Source of the DNA: an uncultured Bacteroidaceae bacterium
Lineage (GTDB): Bacteria > Bacteroidota > Bacteroidia > Bacteroidales > Bacteroidaceae
Direction: 5' to 3'
NCBI GenBank assembly: GCA_934271655.1
Contig: CAKQRW010000034.1
Location: 1-37,341, forward strand
Length of the DNA stretch: 37,341 nucleotides
Positions 16,290-24,288 of the stretch are shown in pieces. Position 1 is the stretch's first letter, and each line of letters starts with the position of its first letter. The notes under the pieces were generated by a model. The model ran no database searches and had not been told where the DNA came from. It worked only from the letters and a program-made list of their open reading frames with translations. Made by a program: the position numbers and the translations under genes.

Positions 16290-16384
16290 GGAAATCATGT
16301 TTTTTTCTTACAAATGTCAGCCTTTTAACAGAATCTTCTTACATTTTAAGATATTTCATGCCCCCGGACGTGATTTTTGAAAGG

Positions 16385-16426
16385 TGAAGGTCTTGTCTGC
16401 GCTGATGAAGGTCTTGTCTGCGCAAT
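16385..16426. repeat. 21-nt tandem duplication
   Basis: TGAAGGTCTTGTCTGCGC occurs at 16385 and again at 16406 in adjacent 21-nt units that differ only at the last bases. Located in the spacer between the CorA promoter and the terminator of the lysozyme-like gene. Confidence 0.85.
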
Positions 16427-16481
16427 GTACTCTGAACATCATCTGTCCCCTTGATGACGAATGGCAATACTTATAGAAAAT

Positions 16482-16518
16482 AAAACGAGGATGGCTCATA
16501 GTTGAACCATCCTCGTTT
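16482..16518 (-). terminator. bidirectional-looking terminator after the lysozyme-like gene
   Basis: AAAACGAGGATGG (16482-16494) pairs perfectly with CCATCCTCGTTTT (16506-16518), with an 11-nt loop. A/T tracts on both sides let it function on either strand. It lies 28 nt past the stop of the minus-strand gene at 16546. Confidence 0.85.
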
Positions 16519-16545
16519 TGTATGAAAGAATAAATCTTTTCAGTG

Positions 16546-16986
16546 TCATCGCAGAGAGGCCGTAGAAGCGTATTGCGACATGACCCTGCGGTAGTAGCCT
16601 TCCGTGCGGGCCTTGCGCTTCATGCAGTTGCTGTCACCCGAGTTCCATAGTCGGATGGCTTTTTCCATGCTCCCCTCAGGATTGTGGCATTCCTGATAGT
16701 CTATGAACATGTCAATGCTCTTCTGCTTGTCATAACGATCGGCGTAAGTGTATTTCTTGTATCCCGCGATACGATTGCACTCGCGCACCAGAATCTCGGA
16801 AATCTGCAGATAACCGATGTAGAGACCATTCCTAGATACTCTCTTGGGGTTGCACTCGCTCTCGACCATGGCTATGGCCTGAATCACGGCGCCCCATTTT
16901 TTGTGAGGGTCTATCCCTTGCGCAGTCGTCTTTGAATGGACGAAGGCAGAGATGCTCATCAGCACTAATACTAGTAATTTCTTCAT
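16546..16986 (-). CDS. secreted lysozyme-like (SLT-type) protein
   Basis: 146 residues. A Sec signal peptide (MKKLLVLVLMSISAFVHS) precedes a small lysozyme-like domain: AIAMVESECNPKRVSRNG (38-54) with the candidate catalytic Glu42, then GYLQISEILVRECNRI (58-73), a YTYADRYDKQKSIDMF segment and AIRLWNSGD near residue 120. These match the ES..N / G..QI / A...WN pattern of transglycosylase SLT domains that cleave peptidoglycan glycan strands in the periplasm. The protein is short for a housekeeping lytic transglycosylase and has no peptidoglycan-binding module. It is monocistronic: a consensus promoter (17020-17051) and a strong terminator (16482-16518) flank it. Confidence 0.8.
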   Translation of the reverse strand: MKKLLVLVLMSISAFVHSKTTAQGIDPHKKWGAVIQAIAMVESECNPKRVSRNGLYIGYLQISEILVRECNRIAGYKKYTYADRYDKQKSIDMFIDYQECHNPEGSMEKAIRLWNSGDSNCMKRKARTEGYYRRVMSQYASTASLR

Positions 16987-17019
16987 ACTATCTTACCTTT
17001 AGTTTCTGAAAAACTGATG

Positions 17020-17051
17020 CAAAGATAGGTGCTTTTTGTGAAATATGCAAA
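17020..17051 (-). promoter_or_regulatory. Bacteroidetes promoter for the lysozyme-like gene
   Basis: Minus-strand TTTG (17048-17051) and TATCTTTG (17020-17027) with a 20-nt spacer; predicted leader of roughly 25-30 nt. Confidence 0.75.
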
Positions 17052-17179
17052 TAATATATGCTGTAAAACATGTTTTACAATAAATTAAGCCACACGAGAG
17101 TCAAATTTGCACAAAAAAATACCTTTTCGCATTAGTCCGCAAATCAGAAAGCGCATTGGTCCTGAAGCATCTCAGGCCA

Positions 17180-18988
17180 TCAGTCTCCGTCGAGCTTGAG
17201 CACTGCGAGGAAGGCCTTCTGCGGCACGCTGACGTTGCCTATCTGCTTCATGCGCTTCTTGCCTCTTTTCTGCTTCTCAAGCAGTTTGCGCTTGCGCGAC
17301 ACATCGCCTCCGTAGCATTTGGCCAGCACGTCCTTGCGCACCTGCTTCACCGTTTCCCTTGCCACTATCTTGCCTCCGATGGCAGCCTGTATGGCTATGT
17401 CAAACTGCTGGCGAGGGAGGAGGTCCTTCAGGCGTTCGCACATGCGCCGGCCCAGGGTGACAGCGTTGTCCACATGCGTGAGTGTAGACAGGGCATCGAC
17501 CGACTCGCCGTTGAGCAGGATGTCGAGCTTGACAAGCTTGCTTTCCCTGAAACCTGCAGGATGGTAGTCGAACGAGGCGTAGCCTCGGCTCACGCTCTTG
17601 AGTTTGTCGTAGAAGTCTATCACTATCTCGCCAAGCGGCATGAGAAACTCAATCTCCACGCGGTTGCCTGCTATGAAGTCCTGCTTCACCAGCTCTGCGC
17701 GCTTGCTCAGGCAGAGAGTCATTATAGGGCCTATGTATGTGGCCGTGGTGATGACGGTGGCGCGGATGAACGGCTCCTCTACGTGCTCGATGAGTGTGGG
17801 GTCTGGCATGCCACTCGGGTTGTGCACCTCCTGCACCTCGCCATGCTTGTCGTATACCATGTAGCTCACGTTGGGCACGGTGGTGATGACGTCCATATTG
17901 AACTCGCGGTCGAGTCGTTCCTGCACAATCTCCATGTGGAGCAGTCCGAGGAATCCGCAGCGGAAACCGAAGCCCAGGGCTGCCGAGCTCTCGTGTGTGA
18001 ACGTAAGCGAGGCGTCGTTGAGCTGCAGTTTCTCAAGGGATGTGCGCAGGTTCTCGTAGTCCTCTGTCTCTATCGGGTAGATGCCGGCAAAGACCATCGG
18101 CTTCACCTCCTGGAATCCGTGTATGGCTTCGAGAGAGGGATTTTCTACCGATGTGATGGTGTCGCCCACCTTCACCTCTGTGGCGTTCTTAATGCCTGTA
18201 ACGATATAGCCCACGTCGCCTGTGCGGAGCTCCTTCTTGGGCATCATGTCCATCTTGAGCGTACCTATCTCTTCGGCGAGATATTCCCTCTTGGTGTTGA
18301 TGAATCTCACCTTGCCGCCCGGGCGCATCACACCGTTGATTATCTTGAAGTATGCTATCACGCCTCTGTAGGAGTTGAAGACGGAGTCGAAGATGAGAGC
18401 CTGCAGCGGTGCTGCCTCATCGCCCACGGGGTGCGGCACGCGCTCCACCACGGCGTTGAGTATCTCAGGCACTCCCTCGCCTGTCTTGCCGCTGGCATAG
18501 ATAATGTCTCCCCTGTCGCAGCCTATGAGGTCCACTATCTCGTCGGCCACCTCCTCTGGCATGGCGCTTGGCATGTCTATCTTGTTGATCACAGGGATTA
18601 TCTCCAGGTTGTGGTCGATGGCCATGTAGAGGTTGGAGATGGTCTGCGCCTGCACTCCCTGTGTGGCGTCCACCACGAGCAGCGCTCCCTCGCATGCGGC
18701 TATGGAGCGGCTCACCTCGTATGAGAAGTCCACGTGTCCCGGGGTGTCAATCAGGTTGAGCACGAATTTCTGTCCCTTGAACTCGGGGTTCTCTCCGTCA
18801 TATTCGTGCTCCATCTGTATGGCGTGACTCTTGATGGTGATGCCGCGCTCCTGCTCGAGGTCCATGTCGTCGAGCATCTGGCCCTGGGTTATCTTTATTG
18901 TGTTTGTTCGTTCCAGCAGTCGGTCGGCAAGTGTGGACTTGCCGTGGTCGATGTGGGCTATAATGCAAAAGTTCCTGATTTTTTCCAT
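17180..18988 (-). CDS. lepA: elongation factor 4 (LepA)
   Basis: A 602-residue translational GTPase that back-translocates or remodels stalled ribosomes. The G-domain motifs are complete: HIDHGKSTLADRLLE (13-27), the RGITIKSHA switch I region, LIDTPGHVDFSYEV (~78-91) and the NKIDMP specificity loop (~136-141). The EF-G-like domains II, III and V follow, then the LepA-specific C-terminal domain beginning near residue 485 with PAGFRESKLVKLDILLNGE and ending KLLEKQKRGKKRMKQIGNV..FLAVLKL. The length is exact for the family. The promoter at 19008-19038 gives a very short leader of about 12 nt and overlaps the upstream gene's terminator. Confidence 0.98.
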   Translation of the reverse strand: MEKIRNFCIIAHIDHGKSTLADRLLERTNTIKITQGQMLDDMDLEQERGITIKSHAIQMEHEYDGENPEFKGQKFVLNLIDTPGHVDFSYEVSRSIAACEGALLVVDATQGVQAQTISNLYMAIDHNLEIIPVINKIDMPSAMPEEVADEIVDLIGCDRGDIIYASGKTGEGVPEILNAVVERVPHPVGDEAAPLQALIFDSVFNSYRGVIAYFKIINGVMRPGGKVRFINTKREYLAEEIGTLKMDMMPKKELRTGDVGYIVTGIKNATEVKVGDTITSVENPSLEAIHGFQEVKPMVFAGIYPIETEDYENLRTSLEKLQLNDASLTFTHESSAALGFGFRCGFLGLLHMEIVQERLDREFNMDVITTVPNVSYMVYDKHGEVQEVHNPSGMPDPTLIEHVEEPFIRATVITTATYIGPIMTLCLSKRAELVKQDFIAGNRVEIEFLMPLGEIVIDFYDKLKSVSRGYASFDYHPAGFRESKLVKLDILLNGESVDALSTLTHVDNAVTLGRRMCERLKDLLPRQQFDIAIQAAIGGKIVARETVKQVRKDVLAKCYGGDVSRKRKLLEKQKRGKKRMKQIGNVSVPQKAFLAVLKLDGD

Positions 18989-19007
18989 TTGATCTGATTT
19001 TTGGCGA

Positions 19008-19038
19008 CAAAGTTACAAAAAAAAATGCGTTACTCAAA
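19008..19038 (-). promoter_or_regulatory. lepA promoter overlapping a terminator
   Basis: Minus-strand TTTG (19035-19038) and TAACTTTG (19008-19015) with a 19-nt spacer. The -33 box falls in the apical part of the terminator hairpin (19021-19055) of the preceding gene. Confidence 0.8.
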
Positions 19039-19055
19039 GTGAGCAACGCATTTTT
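19021..19055 (-). terminator. terminator of the winged-helix gene
   Basis: AAAAATGCGTT (19021-19031) pairs with AACGCATTTTT (19045-19055); inside, CTCA pairs with TGAG across one mismatch, leaving a 3-nt loop. On the minus strand the stem ends in a long T-run (19016-19025). It begins 19 nt after the stop codon at 19074. Confidence 0.85.
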
Positions 19056-19073
19056 AGTATGTAAAGCCTCAAA

Positions 19074-19286
19074 TTACTTGAGCGAGTAAGCATATGGATC
19101 CTTGTCGTCGCCTGTCTCCACAGCATCGATTTTGTCCTCGCGAAGAAGCCATCCAAGACCGAGGTTGAAGTCCTTCTCCACAAGTTTGGTGGTCTTCTTG
19201 ATCTGCTTGAATGTGAGTGGAGCTTCCGACTCAGAAAGTGTGTTCCAAATGATTCCGGCGATGTTGCCAGCTTTTTCCTGTAACAT
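19074..19286 (-). CDS. small winged-helix protein (DUF2582-like)
   Basis: 70 residues starting at MLQEKAGNIAG; an upstream in-frame ATG would add 14 unlikely residues. It reads as a single winged-helix domain: helix 1 (GNIAGIIWNTLSE), the helix-turn-helix TFKQIKKTTKLVEKDFNLGLGWL (23-45), and a wing (REDKIDAVETGDDKDPYAYSL). It resembles the DUF2582 winged helix-turn-helix family common in Bacteroidetes. DNA binding is likely from the fold but targets are unknown. It has its own consensus promoter (19366-19396) and terminator, so it is a one-gene unit between the lipoprotein gene and lepA. Confidence 0.85.
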   Translation of the reverse strand: MLQEKAGNIAGIIWNTLSESEAPLTFKQIKKTTKLVEKDFNLGLGWLLREDKIDAVETGDDKDPYAYSLK

Positions 19287-19365
19287 AATCTTAACTTTAC
19301 CTTTAATTGTTAAACCATTGTCCCTCAAGCAATGCTTTTGGGGCCTTTTCTCTAATAAACCTTTG

Positions 19366-19396
19366 CAAAGTTACACTTTTATTCTTCTCCAACAAA
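19366..19396 (-). promoter_or_regulatory. promoter of the winged-helix gene
   Basis: Minus-strand TTTG (19393-19396) and TAACTTTG (19366-19373), 19-nt spacer; leader of about 75 nt. The -7 box sits inside a short palindrome (CTTTGCAAAG, 19361-19370). Confidence 0.8.
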
Positions 19397-19571
19397 AAAA
19401 CTTGGGCTAATTTTCATAATTTAAGTGAAAAAAGACTTGTTTTTAGGCTGTTTGACTTCAAGCAGACTGCTTTTCTGTGTGCGCACACGGTAACACAATC
19501 ACCATTTCTGTGTGCTTATGTTTCATTATTTTACCATTTTTGTTGGTTTGGGCATACCCCTTAAAACGGAA

Positions 19572-19604
19572 AAAGAAAGACCACCCTACTGGTAGTCTTT
19601 CTTT
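19572..19604 (-). terminator. terminator overlapping the lipoprotein stop codon
   Basis: AAAGAAAGAC (19572-19581) pairs with GTCTTTCTTT (19595-19604), extended by ACC/GGT across one mismatch. The stem spans the stop codon at 19586-19588, and the minus strand continues into a T-rich stretch. The last codons of the gene are thus part of its own terminator. Confidence 0.75.
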
Positions 19605-20005
19605 GTGTATGTGCAGTCGATGATCTTATCTTTTTTTTCTGCGTCGTAATAAATGAACCTGAAGCGCACGCCTTCCTCCTTTTGCTTTGCAAACACCACG
19701 GAGTTGCGTACGAAGTCAAGATTGGCCTGCGTCAGTTCATTCTTCTTGTCAAGTATGGCCTGGCGCGTCGCGGAGTCGACTTCGAGCGAGTAATAAAGGT
19801 TTTGTGTGCCCTCATCATCGCTGTCGTCAAACACCAAGCTGTCGAGTGTGGTGATGCCATCCGTGAAATGGTTGGGGCAGCTGCTTTCCGTATATTGCCT
19901 TGACAGGCGCTTGAAGTACTCGCCCTTGCTCTCTCGTCCGCAGGACGCAAGAAGAACTGTGGCGGCCACTACTGCCAGCACTTTTGTCATATTGCGCACG
20001 TACAT
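19586..20005 (-). CDS. unrecognised lipoprotein
   Basis: A 139-residue protein with a lipoprotein signal peptide: basic n-region, hydrophobic TKVLAVVAATVLLAS and lipobox LAS-Cys22. It should be lipid-anchored in the cell envelope. The mature part is charged and soluble, with two Tyr/Phe-rich beta-like stretches (EGVRFRFIYYDAEKKDK near the C-terminus). I do not recognise the family; it resembles the many small Bacteroidales envelope lipoproteins without known function. An alternative start five codons later (MTKVLAV, 19990) also gives a good signal peptide. Two 19-nt tandem repeats lie immediately upstream (20009-20046). Confidence 0.8.
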   Translation of the reverse strand: MYVRNMTKVLAVVAATVLLASCGRESKGEYFKRLSRQYTESSCPNHFTDGITTLDSLVFDDSDDEGTQNLYYSLEVDSATRQAILDKKNELTQANLDFVRNSVVFAKQKEEGVRFRFIYYDAEKKDKIIDCTYTKKDYQ

Positions 20006-20008
20006 ATT

Positions 20009-20046
20009 CTTAGTGTTATTACTCGGTCTTAATGTTATTACTCGGT
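20009..20046. repeat. 19-nt tandem duplication upstream of the lipoprotein gene
   Basis: CTTAgTGTTATTACTCGGT (20009-20027) and CTTAaTGTTATTACTCGGT (20028-20046) differ at one base. They lie 4 nt before the start codon at 20005, in the leader. Confidence 0.9.
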
Positions 20047-20052
20047 ATGGGG

Positions 20053-20076
20053 CTGCGGCTCAATGATGGGCCGCAG
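20053..20076 (-). other. hairpin after the TSCPD gene
   Basis: CTGCGGC (20053-20059) pairs with GCCGCAG (20070-20076), loop 10 nt, 16 nt past the stop codon. No T-run follows on the minus strand, so termination is not assured. Confidence 0.5.
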
Positions 20077-20091
20077 TTCGTCAAAAAAAGC

Positions 20092-20346
20092 TTACTTGCC
20101 GATGATTTCTCTCAGGGCTGTCGCAAGCTGGTCTGGACAGCTGGTAGACTTCATGCCGCACCTGATGCCTTCGCACCTGGCTATAACGTCTTCCGCCTTC
20201 ATGCCTTTGACCAACTGCGCTATTCCCATGGTGTTGCCTGGGCATCCGCCGACAAACTCCACGTTGCGGATTGTGCCTGTGTCTTTGTCCACATCGAGCA
20301 TGATGGCCTTGGAGCATGTGCCCCTGGTCTCATATACAGTCTTCAT
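20092..20346 (-). CDS. TSCPD domain protein (TIGR03905-like)
   Basis: An 84-residue protein made of a single TSCPD domain. It has Cys-rich conserved positions: RGTCSKAI (~8-15), FVGGCPGNTMGIAQLVKGM (~31-49) and the naming motif STSCPDQLA (~67-75). The same domain occurs at the C-terminus of vitamin-B12-dependent ribonucleotide reductases, where the cysteines probably bind metal; the stand-alone form is common in anaerobes and uncharacterised. It follows yebC on the same strand with a 244-nt spacer, a gene order I recall as common in Bacteroidales. Confidence 0.9.
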   Translation of the reverse strand: MKTVYETRGTCSKAIMLDVDKDTGTIRNVEFVGGCPGNTMGIAQLVKGMKAEDVIARCEGIRCGMKSTSCPDQLATALREIIGK

Positions 20347-20380
20347 GGCTATGTGTTAACATCTGACAAGCAGGGGCACA

Positions 20381-20420
20381 TGATGGATTATCTTTACGTA
20401 TGATGGATTATCTTTACGTA
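20381..20420. repeat. perfect 20-nt tandem duplication
   Basis: TGATGGATTATCTTTACGTA is present at 20381-20400 and again, unchanged, at 20401-20420, between yebC and the TSCPD gene. Perfect identity implies a recent event. Confidence 0.95.
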
Positions 20421-20590
20421 TTGCCGCGCTGTCTCTCCCCAGCACATTTCTTCTTCTGCCTGAAGATGCCATGCAGGGCATAGCGACCGGCAGGCAAAAG
20501 GGAAAGATGCCAAGGGAGAGTGCACGCAATATGAGAGCGTCGTTCCTCGACGCCGCAAAAATAATTTCGGCCACCTGCCTGAGGGGGGTT

Positions 20591-21322
20591 TTACTTCATG
20601 TTGGTGTACACATTCTGCACGTCCTCAAACTCCTCAAGACGCTCTACCATCTTGTCGATAGTCTCGCGCTGCTCGTCGGTCACCTCTTTGAGATCGTTTG
20701 GTACGTATGTGAACTCGGCGTTGGTTATCTCGTAGCCGTTGTCCTCAAGATACTTCTGTATCTGGGCGAACGATTTAGGGTCACCGTAGATGGTGATGGT
20801 AGTCTCGTCCTTGTCCTCGTCATACTCCTCATCGTAGTCGTCATTGACGCCATACTCGATGGCCTCAAGGATGAAGTCGTCCATGTCGAGGTCTGGCTTC
20901 TTCTTGAAGGTGAAGGTTGAGTAGTGGTCGAAGAGGAATGAGAGGGAGCCTGTAGTGCCAAGGTTGCCGTTGAACTTGTTGAAGATAGAGCGTACGTCGG
21001 CCACGGTGCGTGTGGTGTTGTCTGTGAGTGTGTCGACAAACACGGCCACTCCGTGAGGTCCGTATCCTTCATATGTGACACTCTTCCATGCCGACTTGTC
21101 CTTGCCGATGGCGTTCTTGATAGCACGGTCGATATTGTCCTTTGGCATGTTCTCATGACGGCATGTAGCTATCACAGCACGAAGATGAGCGTTGTTGTCT
21201 GGATCAGGGCCACCTTCTGCTACAGCGATGGCTATCTGCTTGCCAAGGCGTGTGAAGGTTTTTGCCATGTTTCCCCATCTCTTGAGTTTTCTCGCTTTAC
21301 GGAATTCAAATGCGCGTCCCAT
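20591..21322 (-). CDS. YebC/PmpR family protein
   Basis: A 243-residue member of the YebC family (transcription regulator PmpR type, some members acting in translation at proline stretches). The N-terminus is the Bacteroidetes form MGRAFEFRKARKLKRW rather than MAGHSKWANI. Family segments include GGPDPDNNAHLRAVI (~38-52), MPKDNIDRAIKNA (~59-71), YEGYGPHGVAVFVDTLTDN (~83-101) and NLGTTGSLSFLF (~118-129). A strongly acidic insert (DDYDEEYDEDKDE) lies around 156-168. It lies downstream of pheT and a small membrane ORF on the same strand. Confidence 0.95.
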   Translation of the reverse strand: MGRAFEFRKARKLKRWGNMAKTFTRLGKQIAIAVAEGGPDPDNNAHLRAVIATCRHENMPKDNIDRAIKNAIGKDKSAWKSVTYEGYGPHGVAVFVDTLTDNTTRTVADVRSIFNKFNGNLGTTGSLSFLFDHYSTFTFKKKPDLDMDDFILEAIEYGVNDDYDEEYDEDKDETTITIYGDPKSFAQIQKYLEDNGYEITNAEFTYVPNDLKEVTDEQRETIDKMVERLEEFEDVQNVYTNMK

Positions 21323-21378
21323 AATCTGTTGCTTTTAAGTTTGTTCTTTATTTATATGTTATGACTTTTTCTTGTGTG

Positions 21379-21428
21379 GAGGCTGGGGCGAATCTGGAAC
21401 GTGGCCGCCCCTAGTCTGCCCCAGCCTC
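21379..21428 (-). other. stable hairpin between the small membrane ORF and yebC
   Basis: GAGGCTGGGGC (21379-21389) pairs perfectly with GCCCCAGCCTC (21418-21428), with a 28-nt G+C-rich loop. It is flanked by CTTGTGTG on both sides (21371-21378 and 21431-21438). It lies 14 nt after the ORF stop and about 57 nt before yebC. It may be a terminator, attenuator or mRNA-processing signal. Confidence 0.6.
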
Positions 21429-21441
21429 TTCTTGTGTGCTG

Positions 21442-21588
21442 TCAACTTTTCTTCATGAGGAAATAGCAGAGCAGCAAGCATATGGAGGGCACAAGAAGAT
21501 GTGTGTTGAAGCCTCCCACTATTATCTGCACGATCCACATCACAAGCAGAAAATAATATAAATATGTGTATACCCGCTTTTTCTTCAT
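21442..21588 (-). CDS. 48-residue membrane protein
   Basis: A short ORF beginning MKKKRVYTYLYYFLLVMWI and ending CYFLMKKS. It has two hydrophobic segments (about 8-25 and 30-45), basic residues at both ends, and a short GGFNTH turn between, so it should be a two-helix membrane hairpin with both ends in the cytoplasm. It lies between pheT and yebC on the same strand; I recall small hypothetical genes at this position in other Bacteroidales. No function is known to me. The pattern of basic ends plus two helices is unlikely by chance in spacer DNA. Confidence 0.65.
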   Translation of the reverse strand: MKKKRVYTYLYYFLLVMWIVQIIVGGFNTHLLVPSICLLLCYFLMKKS

Positions 21589-21647
21589 GTAATATTGTGT
21601 TGTTCAGTTTTTTCTCGACGTTGCCATCGTGCCAGATGCGTTGCGAC

Positions 21648-21754
21648 AGCTTTTCAGGAGGGTGCGTGCGCGCTCCACTTTTTCAGGTGCGTGCGGTGCC
21701 TGCTGTGCGGCGTCTGCTTTTCAACTGCGTGAGGCACGTCAGCTGTGCGCGTCA
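21648..21754. repeat. three degenerate repeats downstream of pheT
   Basis: Copies starting at about 21648, 21677 and 21716 share CTTTTCAggTGCGTGcG and CTGTGCGGCGTC-like tails. They occupy the spacer immediately 3' of pheT. Confidence 0.5.
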
Positions 21755-21768
21755 TCTCTGGCTGGCTG

Positions 21769-24288
21769 TCATTTGCCTCTGACCACGGCTCCTGTGCTCT
21801 TGCACACGTTTTGCTCTATCTTATTCATGATAGCCTCTATGGCCTTGTCGTTAAGAGTCTTGTCCTCGCTCTGGAGAATGAAGTTGACTGCATACGACTT
21901 CTTGCCGGCCTCAAGATTCTTGCCTTCATAAACGTCGAAGAGGCGCACCTCCTTCAGCAGCTTCTTTTCCGACTGGTAGGCAGCAGCCTCGATCTGTGCG
22001 AACTCGACATGCTCATCCACAAGAAGGGCCAGGTCGCGGCTCACGGCCGGGAACTTGCTGAGGTCGTAGTATGACACAGTCACCTTCTTCACGAGAGCCA
22101 TGAGGTTGGTCCAGTTGATGTCAGCATAGAAGACAGGAGCCTCGATGTCAAACATCTTGGCCACCTTTTTGGTCACGATGCCATACTTGGCGATGACTTT
22201 GCCTCCACGCTGGCTGATGGTAGTGGCCACGGAGAAGATGTCGCTCTTTTCTGCGCCAAAGACAAGAGCTCCGAACGGCACTCCGAGGCGTTTCAGGATG
22301 TTGAGCACGTATGCCTTCATCTCATACACGGTGCTCTCCTCGTCGGCATGAGCCCAGTTGCCATTCACGCGCTTGCCTGTCTGCCAGAGTCCGAGGTGAT
22401 AGTCCTCGCTGTAGGCGGCAAGAATCTTCTTTGAAGACTCGGCGCTTGCCTTCAGCGTCTCGCCGTTCTCGTCCACCTTAGGCTGGTTCTTCTCAGGGTT
22501 GAATCTGTAGCAATTGCCATATTCAAAGAGCTTGAGGTCGGGCATGCGACGGTTGGTGTTGCGGCTGATGCATTCGAGTCCGCCGAAGAGCAGTGTCTGT
22601 CGCATGACACCAAGGTCCTGGCTGAGAGGATTAAGCAGCTTGACGCAGTTGTCGCCCTTGAATGTGTTGCCGTTCTCGTAGTATGCCACCTTGCTGAGAG
22701 AATTATTGAGTATCTCGTTGAAACCGCAGCCCACGAGCTGTTCGGCTATGATGTTCTGGAGCTTGTTGTTCTTGTCGAGGTCGCCCTTTGTGGTGAGCGA
22801 AGAGCGCACCTGGAGAGGTATCTCCACATTGTTATATCCATACACACGCAGTATCTCCTCCACCACATCGCACTGGTGCTTCACGTCCACGCGGAAGGCT
22901 GGAGCCTTCACCTGCATGCCTGTCTCTGAGCTTGAGAGTATCTCAAATCCAAGGTCGGACAGGATGCTCTGCATCGTGCCTGTAGGAATGACCTTGCCTA
23001 TGAGCTCGTTGACATAACTGTAGTCTACGTCTATGATGGCGTCCTGTGGGAGCATGTCGTTCTTCACGTCCACGATTTCCATGCTCACCTCGCCTCCGGC
23101 CAGTTCGTGGGCCATGATGGCTGCCTGCTTGATGGCATAGATCTGTCCTGCAGGATCGATACCTCTCTCAAAGCGGAAGCTTGCGTCGGTCTGGAGTCCG
23201 TGGCGGCGTGCGCTCTTGCGTATCCATGTGGGGTTGAAGTATGCGCTTTCGAAGAGAACATTCTTTGTTGTCTCATATGTGCCGCTGCCCTTGCCGCCGA
23301 AGACACCTGCGATGCACATAGGCTCCTCGGTGTTGCAGATGGCCAGGTCGCGCTCGCTGAGCTTGTGCTCCTCGCCGTCGAGCGTGACGAAAGGAGTGCC
23401 CTCTGGCATGGTCTTCACCACCACCTTGCCGCCCTTGATCATGTCGGCGTCGAAGCAGTGGAGAGGCTGGCCATAAGCCATCATGATGTAGTTGGTGATG
23501 TCCACTATGTTATTGATAGGACGCAGACCGATAGTGGTCAGACGCTCCTTGAGCCACTTTGGGCTCTCTTTCACCTCGCAGTTTCTCACAGAGACAGCGC
23601 AGTAGCGTGGGCAGGCCTCTTTGGCCACTACGTCCACGCCAATCTTCAGCTCGTTGTTCTTCACCTCAAAGGCGTCGGTCGACGGACGATGGAGAGAGGT
23701 CTTGTAGCCGTTCTGCTTCAGGTAGGCATAGAAGTCACGCGCCACTCCCCAGTGTGAGCATGCGTCAGAATGGTTGGGGGTGATGTCCACCTCTATCACG
23801 TAGTCACTCTCCAGCCCGTAGTATTCTGCGGCTGGCGTGCCTACCACAGCGTCGTCTGGAAGGACGATGATGCCGTCATGGCTTGCGCCCACGCCAATCT
23901 CATCCTCTGCGCAGATCATTCCGTTCGACTCCACTCCGCGGAGCTTGCTCTTCTTGATGGTGAAACTCTTGTCGCCATCGTAGAGCACGCATCCCAGCTG
24001 TGCCACGATGACCTTCTGTCCAGCTGCCACGTTAGGCGCTCCACAGACGATTTGTTCTATGTGTCCGTCACCCTCGTCGACTGTGGTGATGTGCATGTGG
24101 TCACTATTGGGATGTGGCTCGCAGGTCAGCACCTGGCCTACTACCAGTCCCTGCAGTCCTCCCTTGATGGACTGCACTTCTTCTACAGCTTCTACCTCAA
24201 GTCCGATGCTGGTGAGAGCCTTTCCCACTTCCTCGGCAGACATGTCGAAATCGACATATTCCTTGAGCCATTTGTACGAGATATTCAT
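21769..24288 (-). CDS. pheT: phenylalanyl-tRNA synthetase beta subunit
   Basis: The 839-residue beta chain of the alpha2-beta2 PheRS that charges tRNA-Phe. Domains in order: an N-terminal part MNISYKWLKEYVDFD, a tRNA-binding OB domain (~40-155; VGQVLTCEPHPNSDHMH), the B3/B4 editing region (~210-390; INNIVDITNYIMMAYGQP, HCFDADMI), B5 (~410-480), the catalytic-like domain and the C-terminal FDX-ACB anticodon-binding domain (~745-839; KFPAVSRDLALLVDEHVEFAQ). All are intact and the length is normal. The alpha subunit gene is not in the window. The promoter at 24407-24436 gives a leader of about 110 nt, room for attenuation, though no Phe-rich leader peptide was found. Confidence 0.98.
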   Translation of the reverse strand: MNISYKWLKEYVDFDMSAEEVGKALTSIGLEVEAVEEVQSIKGGLQGLVVGQVLTCEPHPNSDHMHITTVDEGDGHIEQIVCGAPNVAAGQKVIVAQLGCVLYDGDKSFTIKKSKLRGVESNGMICAEDEIGVGASHDGIIVLPDDAVVGTPAAEYYGLESDYVIEVDITPNHSDACSHWGVARDFYAYLKQNGYKTSLHRPSTDAFEVKNNELKIGVDVVAKEACPRYCAVSVRNCEVKESPKWLKERLTTIGLRPINNIVDITNYIMMAYGQPLHCFDADMIKGGKVVVKTMPEGTPFVTLDGEEHKLSERDLAICNTEEPMCIAGVFGGKGSGTYETTKNVLFESAYFNPTWIRKSARRHGLQTDASFRFERGIDPAGQIYAIKQAAIMAHELAGGEVSMEIVDVKNDMLPQDAIIDVDYSYVNELIGKVIPTGTMQSILSDLGFEILSSSETGMQVKAPAFRVDVKHQCDVVEEILRVYGYNNVEIPLQVRSSLTTKGDLDKNNKLQNIIAEQLVGCGFNEILNNSLSKVAYYENGNTFKGDNCVKLLNPLSQDLGVMRQTLLFGGLECISRNTNRRMPDLKLFEYGNCYRFNPEKNQPKVDENGETLKASAESSKKILAAYSEDYHLGLWQTGKRVNGNWAHADEESTVYEMKAYVLNILKRLGVPFGALVFGAEKSDIFSVATTISQRGGKVIAKYGIVTKKVAKMFDIEAPVFYADINWTNLMALVKKVTVSYYDLSKFPAVSRDLALLVDEHVEFAQIEAAAYQSEKKLLKEVRLFDVYEGKNLEAGKKSYAVNFILQSEDKTLNDKAIEAIMNKIEQNVCKSTGAVVRGK

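Noticed and set aside
17156..18724. A 522-residue plus-strand ORF
   Set aside because: Antisense to lepA; its His/Val/Leu-rich composition is typical of a complement-strand shadow.
20356..20574. A 72-residue minus-strand ORF between yebC and the TSCPD gene
   Set aside because: It runs through a recent 20-nt tandem repeat and shows no conserved-looking segment.
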